DNA of 56,666 nt from Reclinomonas americana ATCC 50394. Taxonomy: Eukaryota; Jakobida; Jakobea; Jakobida. A program made the translations under genes and the position numbers. The stretch is taken from the NCBI GenBank assembly GCA_048213135.1, contig PS015145.1, positions 31,791-88,456 on the forward strand, written 5' to 3'. The notes under the pieces are model-generated. The model saw only the letters and a program-made list of their open reading frames with translations. It was not told the DNA's origin and did not search any database. This document shows positions 1 through 13,371 of the stretch, in pieces. Each line of letters begins with the position of its first letter. Positions within the stretch are counted from its first letter, which is position 1.

Positions 1-3000
1 AGTCGTGGGTCACCGGCGGCCAGTTCCTCACACTGATGTTCCGCGTCGAGCAGCTCGTCATGGTTTGGCGTCTTCTGGCTCTCTCCCTCTCTCCCCTCTC
101 TTCTCTGTCCCATTCGCTCACTGTCGTGGAACTCGGGCAGGGTCTGCTTCAACACGGCTGTCGCTTCCACGTGGTATTCTTCCGCCGTCGTCCCTCACAG
201 GTGCCTGCCATGCACCTGGCTCGTGCGGTGGTCATCCAGCATCTGCGTGATCGGTTTGCAGCACCACTTCGCAGCGACATTGCACTGCGTCGCATCGTGC
301 CTCGCTCACACTTGTTGTTGGTCGGCATCGTGCAGTATGTTCACCAAGCTCGCCGTCGACTCGTCGATGGCCTTGCTCCACTTCGACTCGTGGCTCGACG
401 ACGAGTTCACTCGGCATGTGCTCTCCGCTGGCTACACAGCCGTCATCATTCAACCGGGCAGGCTGCTGTCGGAGCTAGTCGCCGATACTCACCCGCTCAT
501 GGTAACCACTGTCGTGCGACCCGCGCGCGCACTTGGCAGAGTGTGTGTGTTGATTCGAACTGTGTATGGTGCGTGCAGGAATCACCCGCCCAACACGCCA
601 ACTGGTCCATGTACTTGCACCATCAGTTCGCGTGGCTGCATTTCGCCTGCCGCATCCCCTACATCATCGCGTCGTCGCTCAACTTGAGTGGCGCGCTTCC
701 GATGGCCGATGTGGGCGACAACGGCGAGTGGCCAGTACGGCGAGCGCTTCGCCGTCTCCCGGCGACCGTCGACCCTGTGGCCGCGCGGCGTCTAGCACTC
801 ACTCGTTGGTGCACTGGCATCGCCGACAAGGCGCAGCGAGGATTGGAGCCCGATGCGGTGACAACGGCCGACGAGCACGCTTTTGCAGCCAAGTATCGTC
901 TGCTGTTGACAAACCCGGAATTGCCGCTCGACACCACACTCCAGCGTGGTGGGCGGGCACTGCTGGCCACTGTTGTGGCTGTGGCTATGCTGCTGCCTTC
1001 CGAGCAAGTGCCGGCTCACGTGCTCCGTGCCTTGCTCCTCTGCAGCGTACTTCAGCGCCACCTGACGCTGGCACAACGCATTGTGCTGGCTGTTGAGGTG
1101 CGTCTCCGCCTTCCGTCGTGTATTGCGATGAACTCTTGACACTCACCTTTGTTTTCCGCCTGCGCAGCCGTCGCCGATTCCCGGCCCCATTCTGGCTCAC
1201 ATAATGCAGGCTCTGCACTTGTCTGTGACCGTGGCCGACGCGGCGCTGCACGTCAGTCGCGACGAGGAGGTATGCAGATGAGCCGCCATTCATTGCTAAT
1301 CTCGCGATTTTGCTTAGTCTTCTGTTGTACACGCACAGGACTTTCTTGTGCAGTGCACGGCAGGCTCGCCGAACAATGTCGCCGACATCTTTGACGGCCG
1401 CCTGCTAGCGCACGTGCTTCTCCACACAGCCGCGTCGCCAGCGGTGGACGTGGACACATTTGGCCAGCATGTCGAGTGCTTCCGAGACTGGCAGTGGGTG
1501 ATGCACGGTCTTACTGTTGCCGGCGTCGATGTGACTCGTATCCAGACCGAAACTGCCGAGTACTCGCACGTGTCTGTGCTGCCTGCATCAGCGGCAAACG
1601 CCGGCCACATTCGTCGCCGTCTGCTGCCCGTGAGAAGCATGCTGGAAAACTCGGGTGTGCGATTATTTTTGGGGGCGCACTCTGTTCTCGACACACCACC
1701 GCTCATGGCGTTCTCTTACTCCACAGTGTCTGGACTGAAGTTTGCCGAGGCCAGCGCACAGGAAGTCCGCCAGTGGAACGAGGACGCGCTGGCACAGGAA
1801 CGAACGTGGGTGGAGATATACCACTATCACAGCGACAGGGTGAGTGCCGCTTGCTGTCGTGGTGTGTTGTCGATTACTACTCACCGCCGCACTGCTGCCC
1901 TTGTTCCATTACGTGCAGGTGCTGCGCAGTGCCCGGTCGGCTCGTGTTGAAGCCAAACCGCAGCACCCCATGTTTCTTCGAGGCAAGATGCGGAAAGAGG
2001 CTCAGTCGTACGCCCGCATGCATGCATCTGCAATGGCTGCCGGCCTGCCGGACATTGTTGCGTGTGGCCGTGAGAATGTGCTGCGCAGGGCGAGCGCAGC
2101 ATTCACTTTTATTGTTGTGTTACGTAGATTATTCCAACAAGCCGAGAGGAGCAGGCGACAATGCGGCGAGTGTATGACCAGCGTCGGAGGGAGCTGGAGG
2201 CCGCGTACGCTCTCTGCGAGAACGACGAGGCCGCTGGCACTGCTGCACTGAGTCGCATTCATGCGGGACGTCACGCGGAACTGTATCCAGCGTTGGGAGA
2301 GGGCTTTCTGCCGGTCTGTCACTTGGCATTCTCGTAGTGCTGTCAAACAGGTGCTCATCTTCCTATCTGTGCAGGAACCATGGCAAGAGAAGATGCTGGA
2401 CTTGATTGACCTCCGTCGCTCCATGTTGGTGTGCGCGCCGACCTCGTCGGGCAAGACATTCATTTCTCTCTTGCTGATGGAGCGTGTTCTGCGCTCTGAC
2501 AACACCGGTGTTGTGGTGAGCTTGCCATTTTCGCTTGAGACTGCACTCGCTGCATTTAACCTGGCATGCAGATCTATGTGTGTCCGACCAAGGCGCTGGC
2601 ACAGCAAGGTTCCGCCAATGTGCTCACTGTGTGNNNNNNNNNNNNNNNNNNNNGACTTGCCTCCAACTTCGCGCATCGTGTGCAGCTCGTCAAAAATCAC
2701 CCACTTGATGCTTTCGTACCAATTGTTACGGACGGCAGTCGGTGAGGTGAGAATGAGCTCGAGAACAACGGGCACGGTGACGAGGATTTGCACGCCGCCA
2801 CCCTGTGCATCTTGTCTGCAGTAGTCATGACATGTAAGAATCCCGTTGCAGTCAGGCGTGCGACACAGTGCAACACACCCAAATCGCTGCGCGCTGGTCA
2901 GCAGGGCCACTCGAGGTGAATTTTCTTTGCGGAAACGGTACGCCGTCAACGTCACTGCATGCAACGCAGTTGAGTCAAGCGCCTGCAGTAGCTGACAAGT

Positions 3001-6000
3001 ACGNNNNNNNNNNNNNNNNNNNNNNNNNNNNNNNNNNNNNNNNNNNNNNNNNNNNNNNNNNNNNNNNNNNNNNNNNNNNNNNNNNNNNNNNNNNNNNNNN
3101 NNNNNNNNNNNNNNNNNNNNNNNNNNNNNNNNNNNNNNNNNNNNNNNNNNNNNNNNNNNNNNNNNNNNNNNNNNNNNNNNNNNNNNNNNNNNNNNNNNNN
3201 NNNNNNNNNNNNNNNNNNNNNNNNNNNNNNNNNNNNNNNNNNNNNNNNNNNNNNNNNNNNNNNNNNNNNNNNNNNNNNNNNNNNNNNNNNNNNNNNNNNN
3301 NNNNNNNNNNNNNNNNNNNNNNNNNNNNNNNNNNNNNNNNNNNNNNNNNNNNNNNNNNNNNNNNNNNNNNNNNNNNNNNNNNNNNNNNNNNNNNNNNNNN
3401 NNNNNNNNNNNNNNNNNNNNNNNNNNNNNNNNNNNNNNNNNNNNNNNNNNNNNNNNNNNNNNNNNNNNNNNNNNNNNNNNNNNNNNNNNNNNNNNNNNNN
3501 NNNNNNNNNNNNNNNNNNNNNNNNNNNNNNNNNNNNNNNNNNNNNNNNNNNNNNNNNNNNNNNNNNNNNNNNNNNNNNNNNNNNNNNNNNNNNNNNNNNN
3601 NNNNNNNNNNNNNNNNNNNNNNNNNNNNNNNNNNNNNNNNNNNNNNNNNNNNNNNNNNNNNNNNNNNNNNNTTCGCGTGTCTTATGGTTGCATCCCCCCC
3701 TATGCGTACAATCACTGACCGTTACCCATCCAAAAACAGCACTGGAACGCTTGCTTCTCCTGACACCGTGCCCGTTTGTTGGTTTGTCTGCGACGATTGG
3801 TAATGTGGAGCCCTTCAGTGACTGGCTGGTCTGTTTGTGTGTATGAATCATGCACTGTTCTTTGTTGATGAGCCACAAACATCGCTCATTCCTGGACACA
3901 TGCAGCGCGACATTTGTCGGAAGCGCGCAAATCCAGCGTACCGCGACTTCGAGACTGTCGTCCAGGTTGACCGCTTCAGCGACCACTTGCCGTCGGTGTA
4001 CACCTTGTCGGAAGAGGCTGGTGCTCGTGGCTCACTCGAAGCGGTTCGTTCATGAGTTTCTTTGCACTCTCGTTGTCGTGTTGTGTGCTCACCGCCGAGA
4101 GTCTGCTGCTCCAGTTTCATCCGTGTGCCGCAGTGGAGGTGGCACAACTTCTTCGATCGTCGCAGTTCCCGTCCACTGTCAAGCTTTCGCGCGCGCACTG
4201 CAGTCAACTGCGTGACGATCTGAGTGACCGACTGCGGCAGTCACGTCTCGAGGCGCAGATCGACGTGCCTGCTCTCACATCCAAAATCGACGGCCTGCTC
4301 GGCACTCTTGAGAGGCTGGTGGTTCCTCTGGCTGCAACGGATTACGCCACACGTTCACGAGTACGCCAGTGGGAACGCGAGGTCACTCACGTGCTGTGGA
4401 GGTGAGGAGCACAATACCGACACAGCGTTCGCAAATCATCGCTCAAGATCACCCCTTGTGCGCAGATGCGTTCACTGGGCACAAGATGGCGATCGTGAAC
4501 CCATGGAACCAGCTGAGCTTGACCTTGCGGATCGCCTGATGCGTCGCGCCGTGGACGACGTCTTGGAAAAGTATCGCCGTCCTCTTGCGCAGGCTGTCGG
4601 CAACTCCGCACCGTACCGCCGTCCAGAGCAGCTGTTGCCACTTGTTGAGATCCTCCGCGAGCGAGGTCCGTTGCTACTGCTACATGTGTTGCTGTCAACA
4701 GTGCATGCACGCAAACCTCAGTGCTTCTCCTCAACCAAATACGACAGATTTGTTGCCTGCCCTGGTCTTCTCCTTCTCCCGCCACAAGGCCGAGAAGGCT
4801 GCCATTGCAATCGCCGAGTATGCCAAGACGGCATTCGATTCTCGGCAGCGTCTGAATGCTGCGGACTTGCAGCGCATCGACGAGGAGCAACTCGTCAACT
4901 TGGGCCCTTTGACTCTCGGCGTGAAAGACGAGGAGTTGGATGCTGCAGACCGGTTGCTGAAGCAGCTCTTCGAAGCGCTCAAGAACGGTGATTATTTACG
5001 AGGCAGCGTACTGTCACTGCTTATGTATGCTGACAGTTGTTGCTCTGGCACCTGCAGGTGTTGGTCTGCACCACCGATCTCTGCCGCCGAGCTATCTCCG
5101 CCTGGTTGAGGTCATGTTCCAAACCGGCAAGCTTCTGGTCGTGGTTGCCACGGGCACACTGGCGTACGGCGTGAACATGCCAGCGCGGACTGCCGTGTTT
5201 CTGTCGGATTCCGTTCACACGACGCCTGTCATGTTCCAGCAAATGAGTGGACGCGCTGGTCGCCGTGGGTTCGAGAATGGCGGCGGCATTGGGCACTTGG
5301 TGTTTGTGGACTTCAACATGCAGCGCATTCAGCGCCTGTTGACTGCGCGCTCGGCCGACATTATCGGGCACCTGCCGGTGACACCCTCGGCTGTTCTTCG
5401 CCTGCAGATCTTTGCCAGGCAAGCACGAGATGGCAAATTGGTGTGTGTGCAATGTGCATGCGCCATCAGTTGTTTTCTACTGCGAACTCACTCAACAATG
5501 TGTGTGTGTGTCACCGCCAACCAGGCCAGACAACTTGTCAATCGAATTGTGGATTCGTCTCTCTTTGTCCGCGGTCGACAGGAGCGCCTCAATCAAACGC
5601 ATCAGCTGGGTCGTTTGAGCCTCGAGATTCTGCGTCGACTTCGCTTGGTCGATTCTCGCGGAGACCCGCTGTCGTCGGCTGGCCTCGTCGCCCACATTTT
5701 CTACACCGAGCCTGCCAACTTGGCTCTCGGCTTCCTGCTCAGCCGCGGCCTCATCCACGAGCTGGCCAAACGACATGCCGAAGGCCGCGAGCGCTTGCTC
5801 CTCCATCTGATGGCATTCCTGTTCATGCGTAGCTTCCCGTCGCGCTTCTGCAAGGAGGAGGAGGTGCTGACACTCGATCCGCCTGACGAGAAGTGCGTGG
5901 TCTGATAGTTGCCATGGTTCTCCACGCATGATGTGCACTGACGCCAGCGTTGATTGTTGGACAGGCTGTTGCAAGGACTGCGCGATTACAACGAGGAGGT

Positions 6001-7020
6001 GCTTCAAGTCGCGAATGACTACGTGTTCCAGTTCGTTCGTGCGAAGATCCGCCAGGGCGAGTTGCAACCAGTCGACCGATTGCCATTTTCCGAGTTCGGC
6101 TTCCCTCGTCAGCCTCTGGTGGCAGCAGAGGGAGCCGATGGCAACAGCCTGTTGCACACCCTTGAACGACACCGAGTTCGGCGCGGTTTGTGCCATCCGC
6201 TGCTCGCCGCGGTCGGCTACAGTGACTGGTTCGGCGAGGAGTCGGCATCCGAGTTTGCGCTCTCGGTGCGCGACGACATTTATGTTGGCGCCGAGTGCAT
6301 TCCGTCTGTGCGCCTGGACGGTACGTCGTGTTCGCCCCACTGATAGCCGTTGCGTTGTGTACCGCAGTCGCGTAACCAGTGTGACTTGTTCGCAGTGCGA
6401 CCGCTGGCCTGGGTCACCGTGTTCTACAACAACATGAACTTGAAGAAGGTGGCAAAGCAGTTCAGCATGTCGGTACGTTACAGGGCCACAGTTCTCTCTG
6501 TTTTATGAGTGCTTGGACGAGGCGAAGTGCTCACTTGCCACGCTGTGTAGCCGTCGGATCTGGAGCGCGATCTGCAGGACTTTGGGAAGATTCTCCGCAA
6601 GTGTCACACGGCACTGAAGGTCATGGTCGAGGAGGGTACCGAGTGCCCGGTGACCAAACTCTTTGAGTTACGCGCACATTCTCGCACCGGCTGGTGGTCT
6701 TCGTGCGACGACACAACTCACAGCAGTCGCCACACAGCGATCTGTCGAACAATTTCACAAAGAAACTGGTGGCTGCCGGTCTCCGACCCGGCCACGACGA
6801 CTACGATCGTCGACGGAAGCAGTGGAAAGAGCGCCCTCCAGTGGCCAGAGAAGGAATGGATCCGAACGCCACGCTATTGCGCCAACACGGCGGTGCCAGC
6901 AGTCGCCAGCTCCGTCGTGATCGCGATCTGTACGCCGAGTACGGCAGTGGTGCTGCTGCGGCCGACAGCGCGTGGACTGGCGAGGACTATACCGACGATG
7001 GTGACGACGGTGCGGATTAA
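1..7020 (+). CDS. DDX60: DDX60-like Ski2-family RNA helicase, 5' partial, multi-exon
   Basis: Superfamily 2 RNA helicase of the DDX60 branch. In vertebrates DDX60 assists cytosolic RNA sensing; its role in protists is unknown. Motifs in order: I (APTSSGKT, 2434-2458), a Ia-like block PTKALAQQ (about 2587), II (DELH, on the opposite strand at 2680-2691 inside a reversed contig), III (SATIGN, 3787-3804), V ([12 protein letters not shown], about 5147-5182) and VI ([10 protein letters not shown], about 5240-5269). The upstream exons match the DDX60 N-terminal region. The C-terminal exons, including [17 protein letters not shown] and the [15 protein letters not shown] region, match the DDX60 tail. 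TAA ends at 7020. The start lies before the window. Introns are short with CAG acceptors. Two N-gaps and a mis-oriented contig interrupt the helicase core, so any automatic model will be wrong there. DDX60 is preferred over SKI2/MTR4 because of the QILVTVP and LLPALVFSF blocks and the tail. Confidence 0.88.
2634..2653. other. Assembly gap (20 N) inside the DDX60 helicase core
   Basis: Exactly 20 N lie between the exon encoding [12 protein letters not shown] and the reversed contig. The round number suggests a placeholder length, not a measured one. Confidence 0.95.
2654..3003 (-). other. Mis-oriented contig carrying DDX60 motif II exon
   Basis: This 350-base block sits between two N-gaps. 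Read on the minus strand it encodes [19 protein letters not shown], then the [15 protein letters not shown] block. That is the DDX60 segment expected between motif Ia (plus strand, about 2587) and motif III (plus strand, about 3787). The plus strand here gives no helicase-like reading. The simplest explanation is that the scaffolder placed the contig backwards. Confidence 0.9.
3004..3671. other. Assembly gap (668 N)
   Basis: Run of N between the reversed DDX60 contig and the exon carrying motif III. Only a short coding stretch between motifs II and III should be missing, so most of this gap is probably intronic or its size is over-estimated. Confidence 0.95.
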
Positions 7021-7344
7021 CTCACCACCACTGCCTTCCGAGGCCCAGTTCGAATTCGAAGTGAAGGTGCAATTGCCCTTGTTGTTGAAATGCATTGCTT
7101 CGCACATCGCAACGTGTACAGCAGTACTTGCCAGCAAGAGAGTTGTACTTATCAACTCACTACCCCCTTTGGCTTTAGGCATGCATGCATGCATGAGCAA
7201 GGCGAGTCGCAACAATTGGGCATCGGTGAACGAATGAATCCATCCATTTGCCTTTGCCTTTGCTTGCTTGCTGAAGAAGGAGAGCAGGCAGCTGCAGACT
7301 TCCTCACCGAGACATAGAGTGAAACAAGAAGAGACGCAGCGTCC
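7021..7344. other. Intergenic, DDX60 3' end to STAND gene start
   Basis: No supported gene. It presumably holds the 3' UTR of the helicase and the promoter/5' UTR of the next gene. Short open frames here have no family resemblance. Confidence 0.6.
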
Positions 7345-10300
7345 ATGACCAGCGACATCCGCACTGTCATGTCGCAGGCCATTGAGGCTCTGGCGAGACA
7401 CGATGCTGCCGGGTATGCCGAGGCCGCGTCTGTGTTGCGACGTGTGTCACCAGAGACCGTGAAAGTGCGTGCACACACAAACACACGCACACACACACGC
7501 ACACACAGAGAGAAGAGTCATCTCCGCGCGCGCGTGACCTCGTGCGCATGACACAACGCGTGCAAGACACGTGAAATGCAGCAGCCACTGACACACACAC
7601 GCGCTCACATGCTCTGTCACCCTTCTCACTCTCTCACACACACACACTCGCATCTCCATGTGATTTCCCTCTCACTCTCTCTCTTTCTGCTCTGTCTCGC
7701 TCACACAGACCCCCGACGATGTGGTGGCGGCCTTTGTGGAGGACCTCTTCCAGGCGTCGCACCTGGAGGACCCACATGCACTGCATCAGCTGACCTTTCT
7801 GACACGCATTGCCAATACCTATGCCGTGACCACACTCGAGGTGCGCAACTTCAAGCAAAAGAGAGAATAGTCTGCCTTCACTTCTCCATTCTTCTCACTC
7901 TGTGGTGATGATGATGGTGTCAGCTGCTGGAGCTCAAGAGCATCGGAACCAACTTGGCTGGTGCGTTATTTCTCAGTGCCGTCGTCGTCGATATAGTTTG
8001 TACTCATTTTTCGTGCACAGTGCTCACCGACACACTGGCGCGACTCCAGCGAGTGTACAAGAGCGCCAGGCGGCTGGCATCGTCGAACAAGCGCGAGCCG
8101 TACTCGCAGCTGTTGCTGGAGCTGCAGCTGCTGGAGTGGATGCTGGTGTGTGTGTATTGAGACAGACTCAATTCTCCGCTCCGTCTCTCACGTGGCTGTT
8201 GCGCAGGAGGCAATGGTCAAGGTGGCCGTGCACGGCCATCCGCCAGGCCCCATGGACAAGTCGACGTCGACGCTGTTGGATGTCGGACCGGGTTTGCCGC
8301 TCCGCGCGCTGCGCACGGCGTTGCGGGCCAAGCCGGCGTCTGGTGAGATGCCGCCCTTGAATACTGCGTTTTTGGCGGCACTTGCCGACGCGCCACGCAA
8401 GAACACACTGCGAGTTGCGTCCCCGGCGCTTCTGCCTTGTCGTGTGCATGTTTTCAAACTCACGCGCATCGCATCGACAGCACGTGGTTTCCATTCATGT
8501 CCTCCGCGCGACCGCCATTGCCACCCTGTCGGAGGTGCCCCTCTTACAACTGCACTGCTTCTTCTCCTTCCTCGTCTCATGTCGTCTTCGTTGCAGAGCG
8601 AGGCAATCACGGCCGTGGAGCACATTCAGGAGTTCCGCAACCGCTCCAAGATGGACGAACTAGTCAAGCTCGCCGTCATCAGCGCCCTCTTTGAGATCGT
8701 CGCCTGCAGCAATTCGCACGTGGTGTGCGAGGAGGCGTACTTTGGCACAGGCCACCGCAACGGCAATCCCCAATATCCCGGTCTTCCTGTTGCGTACGCA
8801 CAGCAGCACACAACAACAAGCGTGTACGTGCTCACTCACCCCATTCTCTTTCAACATGGGCACACAGGAATTCATGCAATCAAAGGTCGATCTCGTGCAC
8901 AGCATGGCCGTGCGCGGCCTCATTGACCTGCTGGAACACCCTCTGCCGTCGATTCGCACCAATGCGCAAGAGGTGCTGGAGGCGAAACGCGTCAAGATCC
9001 CCACCAATCGCCCCTCGTGGGAAAAAATCACCACCGAGCGCTTCGAGCAGCTGGGTGATGGTGGCGGCGGCGGTGGCGGCAGTCGCGGTGGTGGCAGCAG
9101 CGCCGACCCGGCACGCAGGCAGCCGAATGGCACGTCTTCTACTGCGTCGGCTGTGGGCAACGGGTCGGAGATGCCCACGCCCCTGGTGACCATTGCCAGC
9201 GGGGTCGCTGGTGTTCCAATGGTGGTGGTGACACACGTGGGCGCCTCGGCCGCCGCTCAAGCCTCAGGGCAGCAACGTTCCATGGCAATGTCACCGCACA
9301 GCGACATTAGCGACAGTCACAACAACACGGAGAGTATTCGTTCGCTGGCCAGCGTCGGCTCCCTGGCCTCCATCACGTCTGTCAACCCTGTGCGCGAGGG
9401 CCGCCGGCACCGTCCCTCCTTTGGCGTGCCCGGTGTCTCGGGCATGCATTCCGACGCACACTCAATGCTCGGCTCCGAGCTCGCCACGGCAGTCGAGGAC
9501 AATGTGGTTTGTGTGAGCAGAGCGAGTTTATAGAGTGAGTGAGTGACACGAGAGTGTTGACTGGGGCGCACAGATCGGACCGAGTCGGAGGCGGCATGGC
9601 ACGCACTCGTTCGTGCACCGCACCTCCAAGTTCCCCATCTCGCGCTGCGTGGAGCGATATCGCGAGCTGGTTCGCTCGCTGTACGACCAGGCATTCTCGG
9701 TGGACACTTCCGAGTCGCAGGTGTGTCTGCATGTGTGTTTGTAACATGGCGACTCCACGGCACTGAATAATGGTGTGCAGGTGGTGGTACTGCACGGCCC
9801 ACTGGGAGCGTGCGCAGGTGATGTGGCGAGTACGTATGCCGACGAGCGCTACGAGGATTACTCGGCGGTGTACACGATTTTCATTCGCGATCCGCGAGAT
9901 GTCAAGTCAGGTGCGTGAGAGTGAGAAGGAAAACTGACATCTCACCCTCTGACCTCCATGCTTGCGCAGAAATCCTCCGCATCATTCACGAGAGCCACTT
10001 GTACTCGGTCGGCATTACCACCGACGAGCTTCTGTCGGCGTTCCGCAAGTCCCACTCGGACAGCCAGTCGAAAGTGCTGGTGGCAGCCGTGGTGATTCCA
10101 ACATGCGACCTGGCAGCCATTCATCACGCGCTGCGTACGTACCTGGCCTCCAACAAGCTGCACCTGCTTTTGCTTGTCGGTGACGAAGTGCCGCCGGTCG
10201 CCACGTCGCACTCGCTGCGATCGGCCGCCGCGCCCCCGGCTGCACCACAACCGGTGCTGATGGTGGGATCGGCGCCTGCACCCTCGCCGCTGGAACGGTG

Positions 10301-13300
10301 CCTGGCGTCGGCGCCGGCCGGCTCGCGCGTGTTCCGACTCGCTCGCTTCCAGCAGGCCGACTGCGTGCAACTACTGTCGCAATACCTCGCGCATGAAACC
10401 AGTGCGTCGCCAAGCGGAAGCTTCACCGCTGCGTCGGCGGTCGCTGCTGGTGGGAGCGGAGGTGGTCGTGTCTCGGAGAGTGTGGCCGACTTCCTGGTGC
10501 GCACGTTTTCGGATTCGCCTCTAGCGCAGTTGCTGGCGGCGGCCGCGCTGCGCAGTGTGTGGCGGCGTTCGCTGGTCGGCGGACTGGCCCAGGAGATTGA
10601 CGAATCGCTCAAGCAGTGTGGCTTGCCTGGCGGTCGTGCGGTGGTGAGCGACGAGCATGTGGGCGTGCGACGCGTGGTGGCCTCGATGCTGCGTCACGTG
10701 TCACAAGCGTCGCCGTTGGCCACGGAACTGATGGAGATGTTTGCGGTGCTCGACTCGCGCCCGGTGCCGACCACGTTCTGGCGTTTCTGGGCGCGCATGC
10801 ATGGATTTGTCGGTGGCCAAAACACCGACGAGATGACGTGCGTGTCGGCGTTTGCACTGGGCGCCGGCGGCGACGACGATCGATTCTTGTCGCGCGCCTT
10901 GTCCTCGCTCGACGAGTTGGCGCTGATTGTGCAAGTGGACTCGGAGCTCTACGACATGCACCCGGGCGTGCGGCGTGCAATTCTGGCTGGCATGTCGCCG
11001 GTGCAGCAGACGACGCGTGCGGAGGAGGCTCACGCGTTGCTGCACCGCTTGTACTCGGACACCGTCAGCCTCGGCACCAGTTCGCGGTATCACCTCATGC
11101 TCGTGCAGCTGTTGCCACACGCCTTGCACATCTCCAAGCTGAACGAGGCCGGTCCGGAAAATTGCGAGTTGCAAGTGCATGTGGCGTCGCTCTACTTGAG
11201 CGAAGTCGGCGACTGGGTTCACGCGGAGGAGGCTCTTGCCGCCGCCACCGCCTACAGCGAAGGCGATGGTCGGCAAGCGCGCTCTGTTTCGGTGAAGGTG
11301 CGCTGCGCCGTTCGCTTGCAGCGTGCGCAGGTGCTAATGGCACGCGGAGCCGTGCAAGAGGCCGTCAACTTGCTGCGGACCACCATTGAGGTTTGTCACA
11401 GTAGTCGTCGCCATGTTGAGGGGATCTCACGTGCCTCGTGATTTCACTGATATGTGTGTGTGCGCAGCTCCCGGATGTGGCGTCCGAGCCGTCGGTCATT
11501 GCACAAGTTCACGAGGGGCTGGCCGACTGCCTCACGTACTTGGGAGATCATGCCGATGCAGCGGCGGAGCTGCGCCGCTGCATGGAGCTGTGGGAGGAGT
11601 CAGAATACGGCAATCGCATTCGGTGCAGTCTCAAGTACGCTCGCATCTTGGTGGAAGTGGGCGAGGCGCGTCGTGCCGAAAATGTGGCCATGCTGGCGCT
11701 GGCCGAGGAGTCTGACGACGTCGATGGAGACCCGCTCTCTCGACGCTACGCCGGCGCCTCCACTCGGACCAAGCGTACCGACATTGACGTGATCAATCTG
11801 CGGATAGCGCGCGCGAGTGCGCTGGAGGCACTGGATCATCCGGACAGCGCCATGGAGGAGTATCGGATTGCGTTGCAGGCCATGTCCCGCATCACTGCAC
11901 GGCGGCACCCCATCACTCCACGCATCGAGATCGCCACTGGGCGCTTGTTCTTTGCGGCCGGCAATGTGCCTAAGGGCTCGAAACACCTCATTCGCGCCAA
12001 GCGCCTCCTGTCGGAGATGTTTGGGCCGCTGTCGGGCGCCCTCGGACCGCTGCTGTCGACATTGATTTACGAGCACCACATGCGGAGCTGGACGGCGCAT
12101 GCCAACAAGTACGAGGCCGAGCTGACCTGTGTGTTGTGTGGACCCGATCCGCCGCCGCCGGAGGAACGGTGGTTGCTGGCGTACCGATTGGGCGAGCTGC
12201 ACTCGATGCTGCTCAACTCCAAGAAGGCGCTCGAGTACTGGAATATGGCGGTGCTGGTGTCGGGTGACTTGCGCGAGCGGCAACGGCCGCTGTGGCGAGC
12301 GGATTCGCTGGCGGCACTCGGCGCCGAGCTGGTGCAGTTGAACCAGCTGGAGCGTGGTATCGACACATTGCAGGATGCCGTTCGCATGTACCAGAGTGCC
12401 GTGCAGGCAGCGCACACGCGCACCGAAGCGCAGGCACTGAACCTGCTCCCCGGTTACATGCGGGCGCGACTGCAATTGGCACGAGTGACACGCTCGAACG
12501 CCGAGCGGGAACAGGAGATTCGTCGGTGCGTGATGTGAGAGATGGGCGAGGAGAGAAAGGAGAGAGCAGAGTGGTGCTCACAATCGACTTTTGTTCCACA
12601 GCTTTGTGCCCTATTTTGAGGCGTATGCCGATCCGAGCCAGCAAGTCGGTGGTTCTCCGTATCCACGCATCCTCACCGCGCTCATGCTCCGCAACGCACA
12701 ATGGTGCGCGCGCGTCGGTCCCGGTGTCAATTCATCGATCGACGCGTTGCTGGAGGAGACTGGTCTCATTGAGTTGGCCTCGGTGCGGATGTCGCCTTCT
12801 TTGTGTGTGTGTTTCATTCTCGCGCGCCGTCTCACATTGTTTGATGCAATGCAGACATCGTTGTCGCCAGAGCTGGCATCGGTCCCCGAGGCATCGTCGC
12901 TGGAGACGCTGCTCACCGAGCGCACGCAGCTGGGACAGCTGTCGGCCTGTCTCCGTGCCGCCATTGTGCTTGCAGAAGATGTGGGACAGGTTCGGCGCGC
13001 GCGCGTATCTGTGTGCTGCCATCAATGTCTTGTCGTTGTCGCTGATCGCTGTCGTGCGCTGAGCAGCCGCAGGTGGCGGTCACACTCTCCGACTATTTGG
13101 CGAACACATATCAACGGCTGTACGGACCCGACGCTGCCATGCGCGCTCGTGAGCTGATCCGGCAGGCGCGGCTGTTGAAGCAGATGAACTACATTGACGA
13201 GGCTCTCGAGGCGGAACGCGCTGCGAATCAGATTGTTAGCCCTGCTTTCAACCGCAATGTGACATCGACGGCGCCGGAGACACCGGCGGCCCCGTCACCC

Positions 13301-13309
13301 GTCGACTAA
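7345..13309 (+). CDS. STAND (NB-ARC-like) protein with degenerate P-loop and TPR-like C-terminus
   Basis: Large multi-exon gene starting ATG 7345 (MTSDIRTVMSQAIEALARH) and ending TAA 13307-13309. The N-terminal exons (7345-9000) are helical, perhaps armadillo/HEAT-like, followed by a Gly/Ser-rich linker (about 9060-9470). From about 9781 a STAND-like core begins: VVVLHGPLGACAGDVASTYA sits where Walker A belongs but lacks GK[ST]. A Walker B-like LHLLLLVGDE follows (about 10160), and the MHD-like YDMHPGVRRAI lies near 10950. The region from about 11150 to 13280 is TPR-like helical repeats. This is the NB-ARC/winged-helix/TPR order of signalling ATPases, but the nucleotide site looks dead, so it may act as a scaffold. 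The assignment rests on motif order, not on a named orthologue; N-terminal exon joins are uncertain. It converges on DPH6, with 62 bases between stop codons. Confidence 0.6.
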
Positions 13310-13329
13310 GGAAGAGAGACTCGCAGGCG

Positions 13330-13335
13330 ATTAAA
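13330..13335 (+). promoter_or_regulatory. Candidate poly(A) signal ATTAAA
   Basis: ATTAAA begins 21 bases after the TAA of the STAND gene, inside the 62-base gap before the convergent DPH6 stop. The position suits a polyadenylation hexamer, but there is no transcript evidence. Confidence 0.35.
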
Positions 13336-13371
13336 TTTTTGTTGTTGCTGTTTACCGACTTCAGGTGTTTA

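Noticed and set aside
2654-3003. True biological inversion disrupting DDX60
   Set aside because: The breakpoints coincide exactly with N-gaps on both sides, and the same happens at 18356-18743, so scaffolding error is far more likely.
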